Shown here: positions 33,500 through 44,329 of the stretch, piece by piece
How positions within the stretch are numbered: position 1 is the stretch's first letter
Layout: every line of letters begins with the position of its first letter
Assembly (NCBI GenBank): GCA_963930645.1
Contig: OZ005652.1
Location: 263,019,356 to 263,083,355 of the forward strand
Length of the DNA stretch: 64,000 bases
Direction: 5' to 3'
DNA from: Salticus scenicus
Taxonomy: Eukaryota; Arthropoda; Arachnida; Araneae; Salticidae
Notes under the pieces: model-generated
What the model was told of the DNA's origin: nothing
Database searches by the model: none
What the model saw: only the letters and a program-made list of their open reading frames with translations
Translations under genes and position numbers: made by a program

Positions 33500-34958
33500 T
33501 GTTTGCTCATGTTAAATGTAATTGGATTTTTTCCTGTAGAAATATCTATCGACTTGTTCAAGTTATCATTTGTGAATTTATCATTGTCATAAGCAATTAT
33601 AAAGATAAATAACTTAAGGAAAAATTCATTCTTAAAATTGTGCCTCTATTCTCAAAACTTTCATATGAGTGAATTATACTAGCATAAGATAGACCTGGTA
33701 ACTATATAGTAGAGTGTTCTTGTGCTTCGATAAAATTAATTCGGCATTTACATTCAAAATTGCACTACTTGTCAAAAATGATCGAATAGAAAAAAGCAAT
33801 AGAGAATGTTACTTTATTAAATATGTAGCAATAAAAATGTCTAAATACTAAAAAGTTGTCCATTATTACAAATCTAAGAACTTTATTTCTTTTCTGAAAA
33901 TGATTTATATCTTTTAAATGAAAAGGAGTTAATGTCTGACATTTTACTCTTTAGGTCAACATTTGGCTTGAAGCAAAGCATTATGTATAATTTCGCTTAA
34001 TACGCAGTCATTAGGTGAAACAAGCGCTTGTTGAAGAAAAAAAAAAATTCTTCAGACTGCATTTAAAAAATTTGGAAACGTTTAACTCTTTCATTCAAAG
34101 GTTTCCCTTCAACAGGAAGGTTACGCATTTGAAGTAAAACTTATTATGCAACTCACGTATGCCCTGTTGAATCTCGAACTTATTAGTAGCTCATTCCAGT
34201 TTCTATGCATTCGAATAAAAAATAATAATAACATTGTTATTGAGCTTTTTATTAGGAAACCAGACAAAAAAAAAAAAGTTGCTTTTTACGCCAATGTTAG
34301 AAATCAATGCTAAAATAAATTTTCGACACTATCTATACACTTTAAAAATTTTGGTAATTCGTTAATAAATTATTATTTTAGTTCAAAACCACTAGAAAGG
34401 CTACTTTTACGAAGATTTCACCATTTAAAAATAAATAAGTAAACATTCACTTGAACAATAAATTTAGTCAGGTGTTCATATTATTGTCTGAGGGTTTTAG
34501 TTTTGTTAAATTTTAAGCCAAATTGATCTGAAATAATCTGGTGTGTCACTCACACGACTTTCTCTTACCCTGCATTTCAATACTATAAAGACAGATTGCG
34601 TATTAAGTCTTAAGAACAATAGCGTAAGATAATAAAGTTCAATGTACTTTTAAAATAATCTAAAATAGGTTTAGGAACAGTTTTATTTGGCATGTATTCT
34701 GTGTGAGGGAGGCTACTGTCCCCCTCAACCTCCCGTTCAATTACAGTGCACACAATTATTTAAACAAAATAATATATATATATATATATATATTTAAAGC
34801 TGTTATTAATTTGCCTTCAAACTTAAGTGGCAACAAAATGCGCACTTCAAAATACCAAATTTGAATTCCCTGCAGCTATTTGCATTTAAGATATGCATAC
34901 AGATCGACCACTAAAAATTGGACTTTCGTAATCAGAGCACCTCAAAACGCGATTTTAT

Positions 34959-34992
<34 letters not shown>

Positions 34993-35560
34993 AGATTTGA
35001 AAATTCAAAAACTACTTTGTTTACAGTATCCGTATGAAAAATTAATTTTTCTTCCTAAACAGTGTTCGTCGACGTAATAAAATGTAGCAAGGCACGTCCA
35101 GCAATTACATTCAATAGAAAAGAACGTTTAGCTTAATTTTGGGTAGCACTGTATATAGTATATAATCAATATGCGCTGTAAATAATATTATGTACTTAAA
35201 TTTAGTCTTACTTGAAAAACATCTAACACAAAAGAAATTACAATACCAACAATTTTCATGTATATCCCCCAATATATCCAAATATTTTGGGTAGCCTGTA
35301 AATGAATGATGAATAGTTTCCATACAATAGTCTTTACAAAACATGCTTTTATTCATGTTATAAATTTTGTTGTTTCCGTTTTGTTTAAGTCAGCCTATAG
35401 ATGTTACACTGTACTTACCAGCAATTTCCCCCACAAACATAATGTATTTGAACTCTCGATGTCCCTGTACACGAACCATTTAGTTGATCATAACGAAAAG
35501 TTTAGTGTAGCATCTCTATATGATACACACTTAGAATTCCAAGTTTGAACTTTCTTCTAT
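33500..35560. other. AT-rich spacer with fragments of CA/tail-type repeats
   Basis: A (TA)n tract lies at about 34772-34793. 34890-34940 ('acagatcgaccactaaaaat', 'acctcaaaacgcg') followed by a ~30-base A-run resembles the tail zones at 2010 and 35640. The opposite frames at 35111-35356 and 35306-35548 are unrecognised. Confidence 0.45.
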
Positions 35561-35735
35561 AATTTGTTTTTGATATATGCTGATAACAGACAAACACACA
35601 CAGAGACCAACCGCTAAAAACATGTTTTTCATATTCAGGGAACCTCAAAACGTGTAAATATAATAAAAAATCAATTTCAAAAATTTGAACCAAAAACAAT
35701 ACTTTCTCTACCTTATCGGTAAGAGTAAGTAAAAA
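35561..35735 (+). repeat. Tail-type repeat fragment related to the head-satellite-tail family
   Basis: 'aaacacacacagagaccaac', 'aacctcaaaacgtgtaaata' and 'caatactttctctaccttat' follow the same order as CA tract, 'cctcaaaacgtatagaaac' and 'caatactttccttac' in the copies at 950-1106, 1970-2112 and 22909-23085. No monomer precedes it, so it is either a diverged solo tail or a related family. Confidence 0.5.
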
Positions 35736-38330
35736 ACTTTAACAATGGTTATTCGAGAATTAAATTATCTTTAGTAGTATTATCTTACAATAGTTGAAGG
35801 AAGTGAGTAGTTAAATTTTCACATTACTATAATACTTTTTATCAGCATTTTAAAGTTATTATCTCATAATAATTAAAAATAGTCCTGAAAAAAAAATTCA
35901 AGCGCATTTATATCTTACAAAGTTTAGGCAGGAAATCAAATATTAATTAAAATGAGATATACCTATTTATCTATGCACAAGGTGTGTCTAAAAGTTTCAT
36001 TGAATGGAGCGAAAAAATTCGAACACACACTTGTAAACATGCGCTGTTTGTCGTTAAAATCGCAATTTTAACACGCAGTTTCTTCGACCATTCAAATTGA
36101 AGACATATGAAATCTCGTGTCACAGTGAAACCAAGCATATATTAAATATTCTGTTTTGCTACAAATTGTAAAAAACGCTGAACAATGTTAATGCATGTGT
36201 TGGGAGTAGAAACAATGAGTAAAAAATCTTCTTATTACTGATATAGGATTCTTCTTAGTTAAGAAATTTGTTCTAAAAACTGAAATACTGAATAAACTCA
36301 AACCAAAACTGGACAATCAACGTATCAAATAACTTTGATTTGTTTGTCAAACAATTTGAACTGCCGTCTTGTTCCTTTGTTCCGTGGCGTTTATTTCAAT
36401 ATTCTAAACTTGTATATTCATGAATCGATTTGTTTGAAATACAAAGCTCATAGCAAGATCTCAAACTGTACATTAATCAGCAAGTACATTAATCATTTTT
36501 TCAATCCATTCTTCTAAACCTCCTGTTTTGTACTCTTCAACTATCAGTGTCGCATTGGACAATCAGGAAAGATGGTCTTTGTTCACGTTGAGGTCACTTG
36601 TGGGCTCATTCGACGCCGTAGAAAGACCCCCATAGAGAGCCAGCTATCCAAAAGTGCTAAGGCTTCCTTCAGAGACTGGCAACTTTAGAATTCTGCAAGT
36701 CGGCTCTATTGATATTTCTTTGATGCGGTTAAGGAGATCGACGCTGGCTGAAATCGAAGATCACAAACCTCCTGGTGCGATAATTGCATGAGAAGGGGGT
36801 CTCTTTTGTAAAAGAGCAATAAAAAGTAATGTCCTTCATTGTAAATGTGTGCAAAATGTCAAGGGTCGCTTTCGGACAATGGATAATTTATGAGTTTTGA
36901 CGCTCTGTATGTTGCTAGTATCTGAAGGATCCTTAAGTCAATCGAACTTAGCTTCTTTTCATCCCTTTTCCCCTCCCATTACTAAAGATATTGCGTTGTT
37001 GGCCACTGTTGGGGATTTTTATCCAGGAATGCCGACGTGCTTGGCAATTCAGAGAAAGGGGTGCATTCCTTTACAGATGTTCCCGAGCAGCTCTTCTTTT
37101 CCAGTAAATAAGTAAATAAATACTAATTTAATCAACTTGATTCGTCATCTTCTTTAAAAATGATAGTCATTTGACTAATTTAAACTCAGATAAAAGATGT
37201 ATTTAAGAACTGACTTTCATGAAACGCGGTATTTAAAGTTTATCAGCCATATCAATGTCTCGAGTAATCATCTAATAATAATCTAATAGTGAAATAATAA
37301 TCATCTTCATCCATCATATTGTTTCAACTGGTGCATGTTTACTAGAAAATAACAAAGAAATCAACCTTCTTCATCGACTGAGCCAGAAGGACTTGTTTAT
37401 TTTGATTATTCAAACATTTTTCTGCATTAATGTACATAAAGAGAATTCTTTTCGAAATTTGTAGCCTTTGAAGTAAATTAAGAATCTATGCTTTCACTCT
37501 TTAATACGCTTATCTCATAGGAAATATATTAGATAATTTGAAATCTATGTTTTACTTAATAAACATTTTTCTTAAAAAAAAAAAAAAAAAAAAAGAAAGA
37601 AAGAATGAATGAATGAATGAAAGAAAGAAAAGAAAACAATAAAACAAAACTATAGGATCAATTACTGGCAGTGAGATTATTTAAAAATACTAACTTTAAA
37701 TCAATCAATCAAAGGCGATTAAAAAAAGAAAAAAAAAAATATAACTTTTAATGTTCTTTGTCAATGTTTTCACTCAACGGACAGACATAAGGACCGAAAG
37801 GCATACAGATAGACTAATTAATATTCAATTTAACTATCAGGAAGAGTACAGTATTTATAATATCAGATCAATTTTTCTATTGATCATATCTTTCTGAGTT
37901 TTCATGATATTTGCTTGTAGAACTTTTCAGAGTGAGTCTATAAATTTAGCTGATAAATTACGCAAAAGAAATTTTGTTACCGTGCGAATGCACATTTAAA
38001 GATTATTTAGTAAAAATACTGATATTTCAACAGATATTTGATAATTTTATATTCTGATCGCAGCATGTTGTGTCTGATGTAGTATATCAAGTTTTCTAAA
38101 AATGACATTGCTTTGATTTTAAAGTCGTGCATGTTATAAACAAAAAACGTTGGAAAATATATCGATATTATTAAATGAACTTTTATATTTCCGTTAATAT
38201 AAGTGCAATTAACATATAAATATCTATATTTAAAGAAAAGTTCATAATCATATACTACAGCTACAATTGATTTCAAGCGTTATTTTTTACAGGGTGATCT
38301 CAAAGAATATCTTTTTTATTAATTTTTGAT
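35736..38330. other. Mixed spacer with one less AT-rich block (36530-37115)
   Basis: Near 35981, 'aaggtgtgtctaaaagtttc' could be a transposon terminus, but no partner was found. The block 36530-37115 has near-normal base composition. It holds a 38-codon frame at 36572-36688 (MVFVHVEVTCGLIRRRRKT...) and the 72-codon frame 36897-37115. Neither is recognised, and the minus strand is also partly open, so coding is unproven. 37575-37640 is an A-run passing into (GAAA/GAAT)n. Confidence 0.4.
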
Positions 38331-38489
38331 CGATCCCATTTTAGCCTTCTGTGCAAAACATTCACTGGAATATATGTGGTATAACATTTTTTCCCCTAGA
38401 GTTTCAAGCGAATATATGAAATATTGGTTTAGGTATTCGAAAAAGATACTTAGCTATTGTCATCCGTTCTTAGCTTTTGTCCATCAGTG
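38331..38489 (+). repeat. Dispersed repeat fragment plus half of a Tc1-type foldback
   Basis: 38360-38410 ('ttcactggaatatatgtggt', 'ataacattttttccc', 'gtttcaag') matches 32905-32965. 38452-38489 ('agctattgtcatccgttctt' + 'agcttttgtccatcagtg') matches one arm of the foldback at 42254-42328. Confidence 0.6.
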
Positions 38490-39087
38490 TATGTAAAGTA
38501 ACAAAATAAGTAGAATATAAAAACTAAGCATATAATAAATTGCCTCCATTATCACAAGAGCCTAAGTAAATTATTAAGTAACCATAATAAAAACAACTAT
38601 TAATATTTTTAAAAGGACATGAACAACTTGACCAGTAAAAATTTAATGCAAGTATGAAAATGAAAATATTACTCACTTCAATATAATTTATATATATGTA
38701 TAATATAAGCTCAATATATATATATGCATATATATTGAGCTTTTTTTTTTTTTTAATTTATCAAAGGCACATTTCACCTTTTCAATTTTTTCATTTATCT
38801 TTGATCTTAATTATTGTATTATGTACATTAAATTTTTATAGGAATTTTTCTTTTTTAATTTTAAGAAAAAACACTAATATATATATATACACACACACAC
38901 ACATATATATATATTATGTCTCAAGTCATATGGGGCATTTTTGACAGTTTAAATCATTTATTTTATGTTTTTGCAGAAAGTTTTACTTATGAATTGTTTC
39001 ACATTAATTGATTTTCTCGTAAGTTTTTCTTTAGTTATTTTTGTTACTTATTTTCAACTTTTATGACTGAAAACATATATTATAATT

Positions 39088-39131
<44 letters not shown>

Positions 39132-40507
39132 CTCGATTGAAGCTGCAGAGAAAAGGGAAAATGTAAGGATTAAATTGGGCAGAAAATAGTGATATTATTG
39201 CCTTGAGATAACGTTAATTGCTTTAAAAATTGTGTAAAATATGCTACATATTTTATGGAAAATGAGATCAAAATTAACGTTTTATGAAGATTAAAAAAAT
39301 AAAACAATTTCTTATATAAGTAACATACTTAAATCCGATTCTTTGTAATGTACACCTAAGAAATTATTATGAAACAATACTTAACATTTGCTAGAAAAAA
39401 TTCATTCTCAATGTTGTTTTGTTACACAAGTTTCATGAGAACATACATTTTGTAGAACGGTATTTATGAAATACTTTTATTATTATAAATACCAATTACT
39501 TTCTTCATGTTTATAAAACAAAACGGATATTTAAAAAGTACATAATGTAGTAAATTTCTCTTTGTTAAGAAATTTAATCCCCCAATATCAAATTTTGGTA
39601 GAAAGAGAACATTCATTTAGCACGATTTTAGGCTTGCGTAATTCTCTGTTTTTTAGAATACTTAATGAATGTAACTTACATTACGAACTTTTCTCACCGT
39701 AATCTCCTAAAAGAATCGTTTAAAAACCCATAATCATTTAGGCGAATCAAGACTATGTTCATTTCCGCATAATGATGAATTAATTATCATTAATTAACAA
39801 TTCCTTTATTCACGTATTTTATGCAGATCTAAGGTCAGTTTGGCAGGATTGCATGTTACCTGCTCATTTTAGCTGAACGTAAACTCTGTAGTAATTTATT
39901 TAAGCATGTCAGAAATCTCTTATTTTTCCCATGAAAAGTTAATTATACTAAGGCAGACAGATAAAAAGAAGTTTAAATTCAAATCCACTCCATCTGAAAA
40001 TTAATACGGAATACTTTCGTTCATTTAACTCATTTAAGTTTAAAATATAAAACTATTAATAAAATATTACACCATTTTCATCTTTTTTTTTTTCTCCCCC
40101 AAGAAAGAAAGAATGATCTAAACACCGATGAAGGAATAAAAGTGTTCAATTCATGGTAGGACAAAAGTGTACTTTCTTCATTAATTTTGTGTCATATCAA
40201 ACTGAAAAAATAATTCAAATACTAACTATTTGAGAAACGTGTTCTTTTTTATATTAAATTTTACAAGGGTATGCAATTTACAACCTTAAACTACTCGTGT
40301 GTACATTCAACAATTTTTGACTTTATGAAATTATATTTGAAACTATAAATTATGTCTAATTATATAAAAAGGTATTGTACGAACATATCATGTTGAAAAA
40401 CAAACAAATTACAAACGTTTGCAAAACTCAAAACTTTTATACTTCTGTCAAAAAGTTTCCTTATATTCAAGCATACAAAATTTTGATTCTTTCCTTGTAG
40501 TAATTAT
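38490..40507. other. AT-rich spacer; TA microsatellite and a homeodomain-type AT cluster
   Basis: (TA)n at 39093-39129 and a smaller CA/TA tract at about 38876-38914. At 39767-39802, 'ataatgatgaattaattatc' + 'attaattaacaattcc' packs several TAAT/ATTA cores into about 36 bases beside less repetitive sequence (39640-39930). This could be an enhancer-like element but may equally be chance in AT-rich DNA. Confidence 0.4.
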
Positions 40508-40735
40508 GGTATTGGTCAAGAAGCTTTGCTGTTGAAGTTATTAGAGTAAGGTGCAGAGTTTGATGCCAAATCACACGTATTGGTCAAACTGTTTGGAGTT
40601 TTCCGTGATTTTTTTCTGAAATTCGCGTAAATACGATTAGGAACTTCTAGAAATGACCTTACAGAGGGAACTTAACCAGGCGTAGGGCCCTCGTATTGTC
40701 AATTGGCTGTAACTTCTACAACACGCTAATTTTAC
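40508..40735 (+). mobile_element. tRNA-derived SINE, diverged copy
   Basis: Aligns to the reverse complement of 28676-28902: A-box zone 'attggtcaagaagctttgc', B-box zone 'gcagagtttgatgcc', body 'gttttccgtgatttttttct' then 'gcgtaaatacgattaggaac', and 3' part 'aattggctgtaacttctaca'. Both promoter boxes are mutated, so it is presumably inactive. Confidence 0.75.
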
Positions 40736-40847
40736 TGCAAATTTATAAAATTCCGGCATTGTAATTAATACACTTGTTGGAACAAGCTTGATTTAAGAGA
40801 AATCTGTAAATCAATTCTTAAATTATTAATTACTACAATAATTAAGT

Positions 40848-41533
40848 ACTAGCAAACCCGTGCGAAATTTTCGCACTTTATTTATTGTCAGTTACCTTTA
40901 AAATTTGAAACTCATAAATACTATACCAGTTTCATTACCCAATTCAAATCTAATTTACCAGAATCCAAATTATTATTAGAATCAAATTAACACTGTGAAA
41001 TGGTGACACCGAAAGCATTCAAAGAAAGGTTTTAAAATAAAATTCATGGTTGACGACCCAGTTTTCAAACTTCTGTAGACAGTACAGTTTTATTATAGGA
41101 CCCCCAGAACGCCTTTTAAATTTTTGTCGCCATGTTGGCGATGATTTTTTATTTAATTATTTTGGTATAATTTTTTGTTTTAAAAAATTTAATTCCTATT
41201 TGATTGTATTTTTTACCAGTGCTTTTTTCAGTCAATTTATGATAATAATTTACATTCTGCATATATTTTTGAAGTACTGCTTGTTTAAAATTATGCTTGC
41301 AAAGGTACCGAAGAAGCAACTTTTAAAAATACATTTTTCAATAAAATAATCTCATCATACAAATGTCGTCGTTTTTTCTTATTAGATCATTGAGTTGAGT
41401 GCACGTGCTTAAATATTACCCATTTATAAATGTTATTTTTTTCTTCGCGTATTTTATTAATTAGATCATTATCGTATCGTTTCGACAAAATATAATCGTA
41501 ACTGGACCACGTTAGAGAAAGATTATATAGATT
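40848..41533 (+). mobile_element. Dispersed element 'actagca...tatatagat', copy 3
   Basis: Starts 'actagcaaacccgtgcgaaa' with a small hairpin ('gtgcgaaa...ttttcgcac') and ends 'gattatatagat' near 41533. Shares 'aaatttttgtcgccatgttg' + 'gcgatgat' with copy 2. The 99-codon frame 41050-41349 lies inside and is hydrophobic and low-complexity; no homologue is recognised. Confidence 0.6.
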
Positions 41534-41549
41534 TTAAAATATTAATTAC

Positions 41550-41550
<1 letters not shown>

Positions 41551-41580
<30 letters not shown>

Positions 41581-41606
41581 AGAAAGAAAGAAAGAAAGAA
41601 AAAAAA
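41551..41606 (+). repeat. Poly(A)-(GAAA)n microsatellite
   Basis: About 27 A followed by eight GAAA-type units. Confidence 0.9.
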
Positions 41607-41918
41607 TAGTCATTGAATAATTTCAAAATCCATTTAACTCATAATTGTGTTTAATTTTTTCCCTAGTTTTAAATTTGTTTACTTGTGAAAATTTTAAAGT
41701 TAGTGTTTACCTTAGTAAGAATACTATACTGGGAAAACAATTTCCAATATATAAAATGCAAGAATTTGAGATATCCTAAAGAATGGTATTTATTTTGTCT
41801 GTATAATGGGATACCTTTAAATCCAAATTTTATGCTACCAAATTAGTCATGAGTACATTAGCCTTCTTTCATGGTTTTATTACTATTTAATTTAAGCGGA
41901 CTAAGAATCTCTGAATGT

Positions 41919-42198
41919 TTAACACGTACGTATTTAGTTTACAAAGTCTTCTCAAAAGTATCCTAGCACTAGCCAATAATTCCGATATCAAAGAAGTACA
42001 CTTAAAACTGTTTTGTTCAATAAATCCTTGTCGAATCATGTTCTTAGACTGACTAACAATATGACTCGAAAAGGATTTATAACAAAGCAGTATTAAGTGT
42101 ACTTTTTTTGGACAGGGATTATTGCTAGTGCTCGAATACTTTTGCAGCCGACTGTAGCTGTGACCCACCGGTGGGTCACGCCGGCGTGAACGTGTTAA
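41919..42198. mobile_element. piggyBac-type (TTAA) element split by a Tc1-type MITE
   Basis: 'ttaacacgt' at 41919-41927 and 'acgtgttaa' at 42190-42198 are inverted. The right side carries the perfect palindrome 'gtgacccaccggtgggtcac' (42160-42179), again ending 19 bases before the outer edge, as in the other TTAA elements. Almost all of the rest is occupied by the element at 41940-42156. Only about 20 bases remain on the left, so pairing of the two ends is an inference. Confidence 0.6.
41940..42156. mobile_element. Tc1/mariner-type MITE, 217 bp
   Basis: The right end, read as complement 'tacagtcggctgcaaaagta' + 'ttcgagcactagcaataat', pairs with the left 'tacaaagtcttctcaaaagt' + 'atcctagcactagccaataa'. 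Subterminal 'aagtacacttaaaactg' pairs with 'cagtattaagtgtactt'. It begins and ends on TA. The 106-codon minus frame 41887-42207 merely spans this element and its host and has no recognisable domain. The 76-bp foldback at 13956 is a relative. Confidence 0.82.
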
Positions 42199-42253
42199 AT
42201 TTCCCAAAAATATCGATTATGACACTTTTATACTAAAATTATCCTACCTTAAC

Positions 42254-42328
42254 ACTGGTGGACAATTGCTAAGGACGGGTGACAATAACTAAGTTATTGT
42301 CATCCGTCCTTAGCATTTGTCCACCAGT
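42254..42328. mobile_element. Minimal foldback of a second TIR family (75 bp)
   Basis: Two 37-base arms around a single central base: 'actggtggacaattgctaag' + 'gacgggtgacaataact', then 'agttattgtcatccgtcctt' + 'agcatttgtccaccagt'. 35 of 37 positions pair. A half copy is at 38452-38489. There is no interior. Confidence 0.88.
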
Positions 42329-42734
42329 AAATAAGGAAAGGGCACGTGACGTCACTCGCAGTCACGTTATGGGTAAAGTGGCATAACATTGGCATTTCCA
42401 CCAATACAGGTTGATCTTTTGCCACTCGAGAGTGGCAAAGATTGATTGACGGAGCGTTTGTTTGTAAACATGCCCTTTCCTTATATTCTAGGAAATTTCC
42501 ATAAACGTATTTTATTTAGAACCCTTGTTATATCAATTTTAATAAATATATGTTTTCTATTTTGTCTTTTAAATATTATATGTAACCTCATACATCTCAG
42601 TCCGCGACTTTTCGTATTTTTCATGTCTACAAAATAATTAAGCTTTTTTAAATATATATATTAAAGTTATCTATTTTTTCTTAATGAACATTTTATCATA
42701 TGTAACAGGTAACATATTTAACATTTCTTTATAG

Positions 42735-43270
42735 AGAAAGCAAAGACTTACAAGAAATTAAACATAGAATTTGTCAAGGGAAAAAGGCTGTAAAGCTATT
42801 TAATTCCATTTGGTAGAGTGAGGAGATCTCTAGGAAGAGGAAGTGTAATATATATAATTCTATTATTAAGAGCATATTATTATACGGTGCAGAGGTATGA
42901 AGAATTATGGAGACAGAGAAAAAGAAATTAGTGGCTGTGGAAATATATGCCCTGAAAAGTTCATGAAGGATATCAAAAACAAAAATAGTATTACGAAATG
43001 TAAGAATTAATGGAAATAAATGAAGCCATATTAGACGATCTTAAATAATAATAATAATAATAATAATAATAAGGTATGGTTATATTAAAAGAATAAGCGA
43101 TAAAAGGTTACCTAAAAATCACATTTAACAATAAAACAAATCAAAAAAGGAAGCGAGGAAGACCAAAGGATGGATGCTATTAAAAAAGCGATGGAGGATT
43201 TGAAGGAGGAATAGATCCCCGGAAGTTCTGGAATAGACATGTTGTAGATTTTATCGGAAGGCGACACTTA
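42735..43270 (+). pseudogene. Non-LTR retrotransposon (LINE) relic, C-terminal region of the reverse transcriptase ORF
   Basis: One frame from about 42750 reads EIKHRICQGKKAVKLFNSIW, stop, SEEISRKRKCNIYNSIIKSI, LLYGAEV, stop, RIMETEKKKLVAVEIYALK. After frameshifts it continues MEINEAILDD, then YGYIKRISDKRLPK and KRKRGRPKDGC. These match the invariant ends of many arthropod LINE polyproteins ('LLYGAExW...', 'GHVxRMxDxRLPK', 'RxRGRPxxxW'; family knowledge). Several stops, frameshifts and an inserted (AAT)n tract near 43047-43072 show it is dead. The clade is not determined. No 5' ORF or RT catalytic motif is present, so it is 5'-truncated. Confidence 0.88.
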
Positions 43271-43469
43271 ACGTTACAAACCGGGATTATATATAACAAG
43301 TTTAAGAATTGGATACCGTCTGTATTTGAAATAAATTAAAAATTTTCTGTGGGTGATCATGCAGAATTTTTCTACTGTTTTACATAAAATTATGGTTTAT
43401 TTTATTTTATTTTTTCTCTTAGAAAACAATAATAACAAAAATAGTCCTATACATAAATTTGCTGAATAT

Positions 43470-44266
43470 ATTACAATTGACATTGTATAAAACTTGTATG
43501 GTGCTGACACCACAAGATTTTCTTCTGTTTTCTTGTAAAAATTCACGCAGAAAAAAATATTTATTAAAACTGCTGTTTATTAAAATTATTTTTCGTGATG
43601 AATGCAGGCGATTTTTATTTCCGAAAAATATAACGCTAAATGCCTAAAGAAAGTCAATTTCATACAAATATCTGAAAAAAATGCCTTTTTTTTTTTTTCC
43701 CCTTCCCCTTTTAGTTAAAAATATAAAAAGTCGACAAATTTCTTTTAAATTATCACAGAACTGTTATTCAGCCATTCGTTCTAACGATATTGACGAGTTC
43801 ATCTGAAAAATACCTATATTGAAAATTTTCAGCCCGGGGATAACGATGCCCTACACGTACAAAAAGCTCTTTTGGTTGACTGTTATTACTATAGATTTTT
43901 TTTCTTTTTCACAATGAAATGTTAATAATATTCTCATTATGTGCATTTATATTAAATTTCGTCCTATATTGCTATATATATATATATATAACCCTAGGAA
44001 GACAGCGCCATCTGTTGAGCGATTTCCCCCAAATCTAATCACTGTCAATTTATGTGAAGCAAGGTCAAACTAGATATCAAGTTTGGTTAAAAGTTTTCCA
44101 TTGCCTCGCGAGATACATCGTCCACGAAATATTTGATGCACACAGACAGGCAGGCAGATGGACTTTTTCTAAAAATGGTCAAATCACATTCAATAGATCT
44201 CAAAATGTATAAAACAATGGAAAACCGGAGGTAGAAAATTTTTAGGAATCTAATACTTTCTTCTTA
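43470..44266 (+). repeat. Dispersed repeat R2, copy 1
   Basis: Shares, in order, 'gatgaatgcaggcgattttt', 'ctaaagaaagtcaattt', a T-run, 'catctgttgagcgatttccc' and 'caaatctaatcactg...tatg' with 55585-56170 ('gaggaatgcagacggttttc', 'cgaaagaaagtcaat', T-run, 'cacctgttgaacgatttttc'). It ends in 'aatagatctcaaaatgtata' and 'taatactttcttcttat' before a CA tract, recalling the tails of the head-satellite-tail family. Class unknown; the 62-codon frame 43459-43647 is not conserved in copy 2. Confidence 0.65.
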
Positions 44267-44267
44267 T

Positions 44268-44328
<61 letters not shown>
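44267..44328 (+). repeat. Compound microsatellite (CA)n(TA)n(GA)n
   Basis: (CA)n 44267-44284, (TA)n 44285-44308, (GA)n 44309-44328, followed by an A-run. Confidence 0.95.

Positions 44329-44329
<1 letters not shown>

Noticed and set aside
35981..36125. 'aaggtgtgtctaaaagtttc' as the end of a mariner-like element.
   Set aside because: No inverted partner, TSD or coding relic found nearby.
41887..42207. Longest frame in the window (106 codons, minus strand).
   Set aside because: It spans a Tc1-type MITE and its TTAA host and is not conserved in the related foldback.
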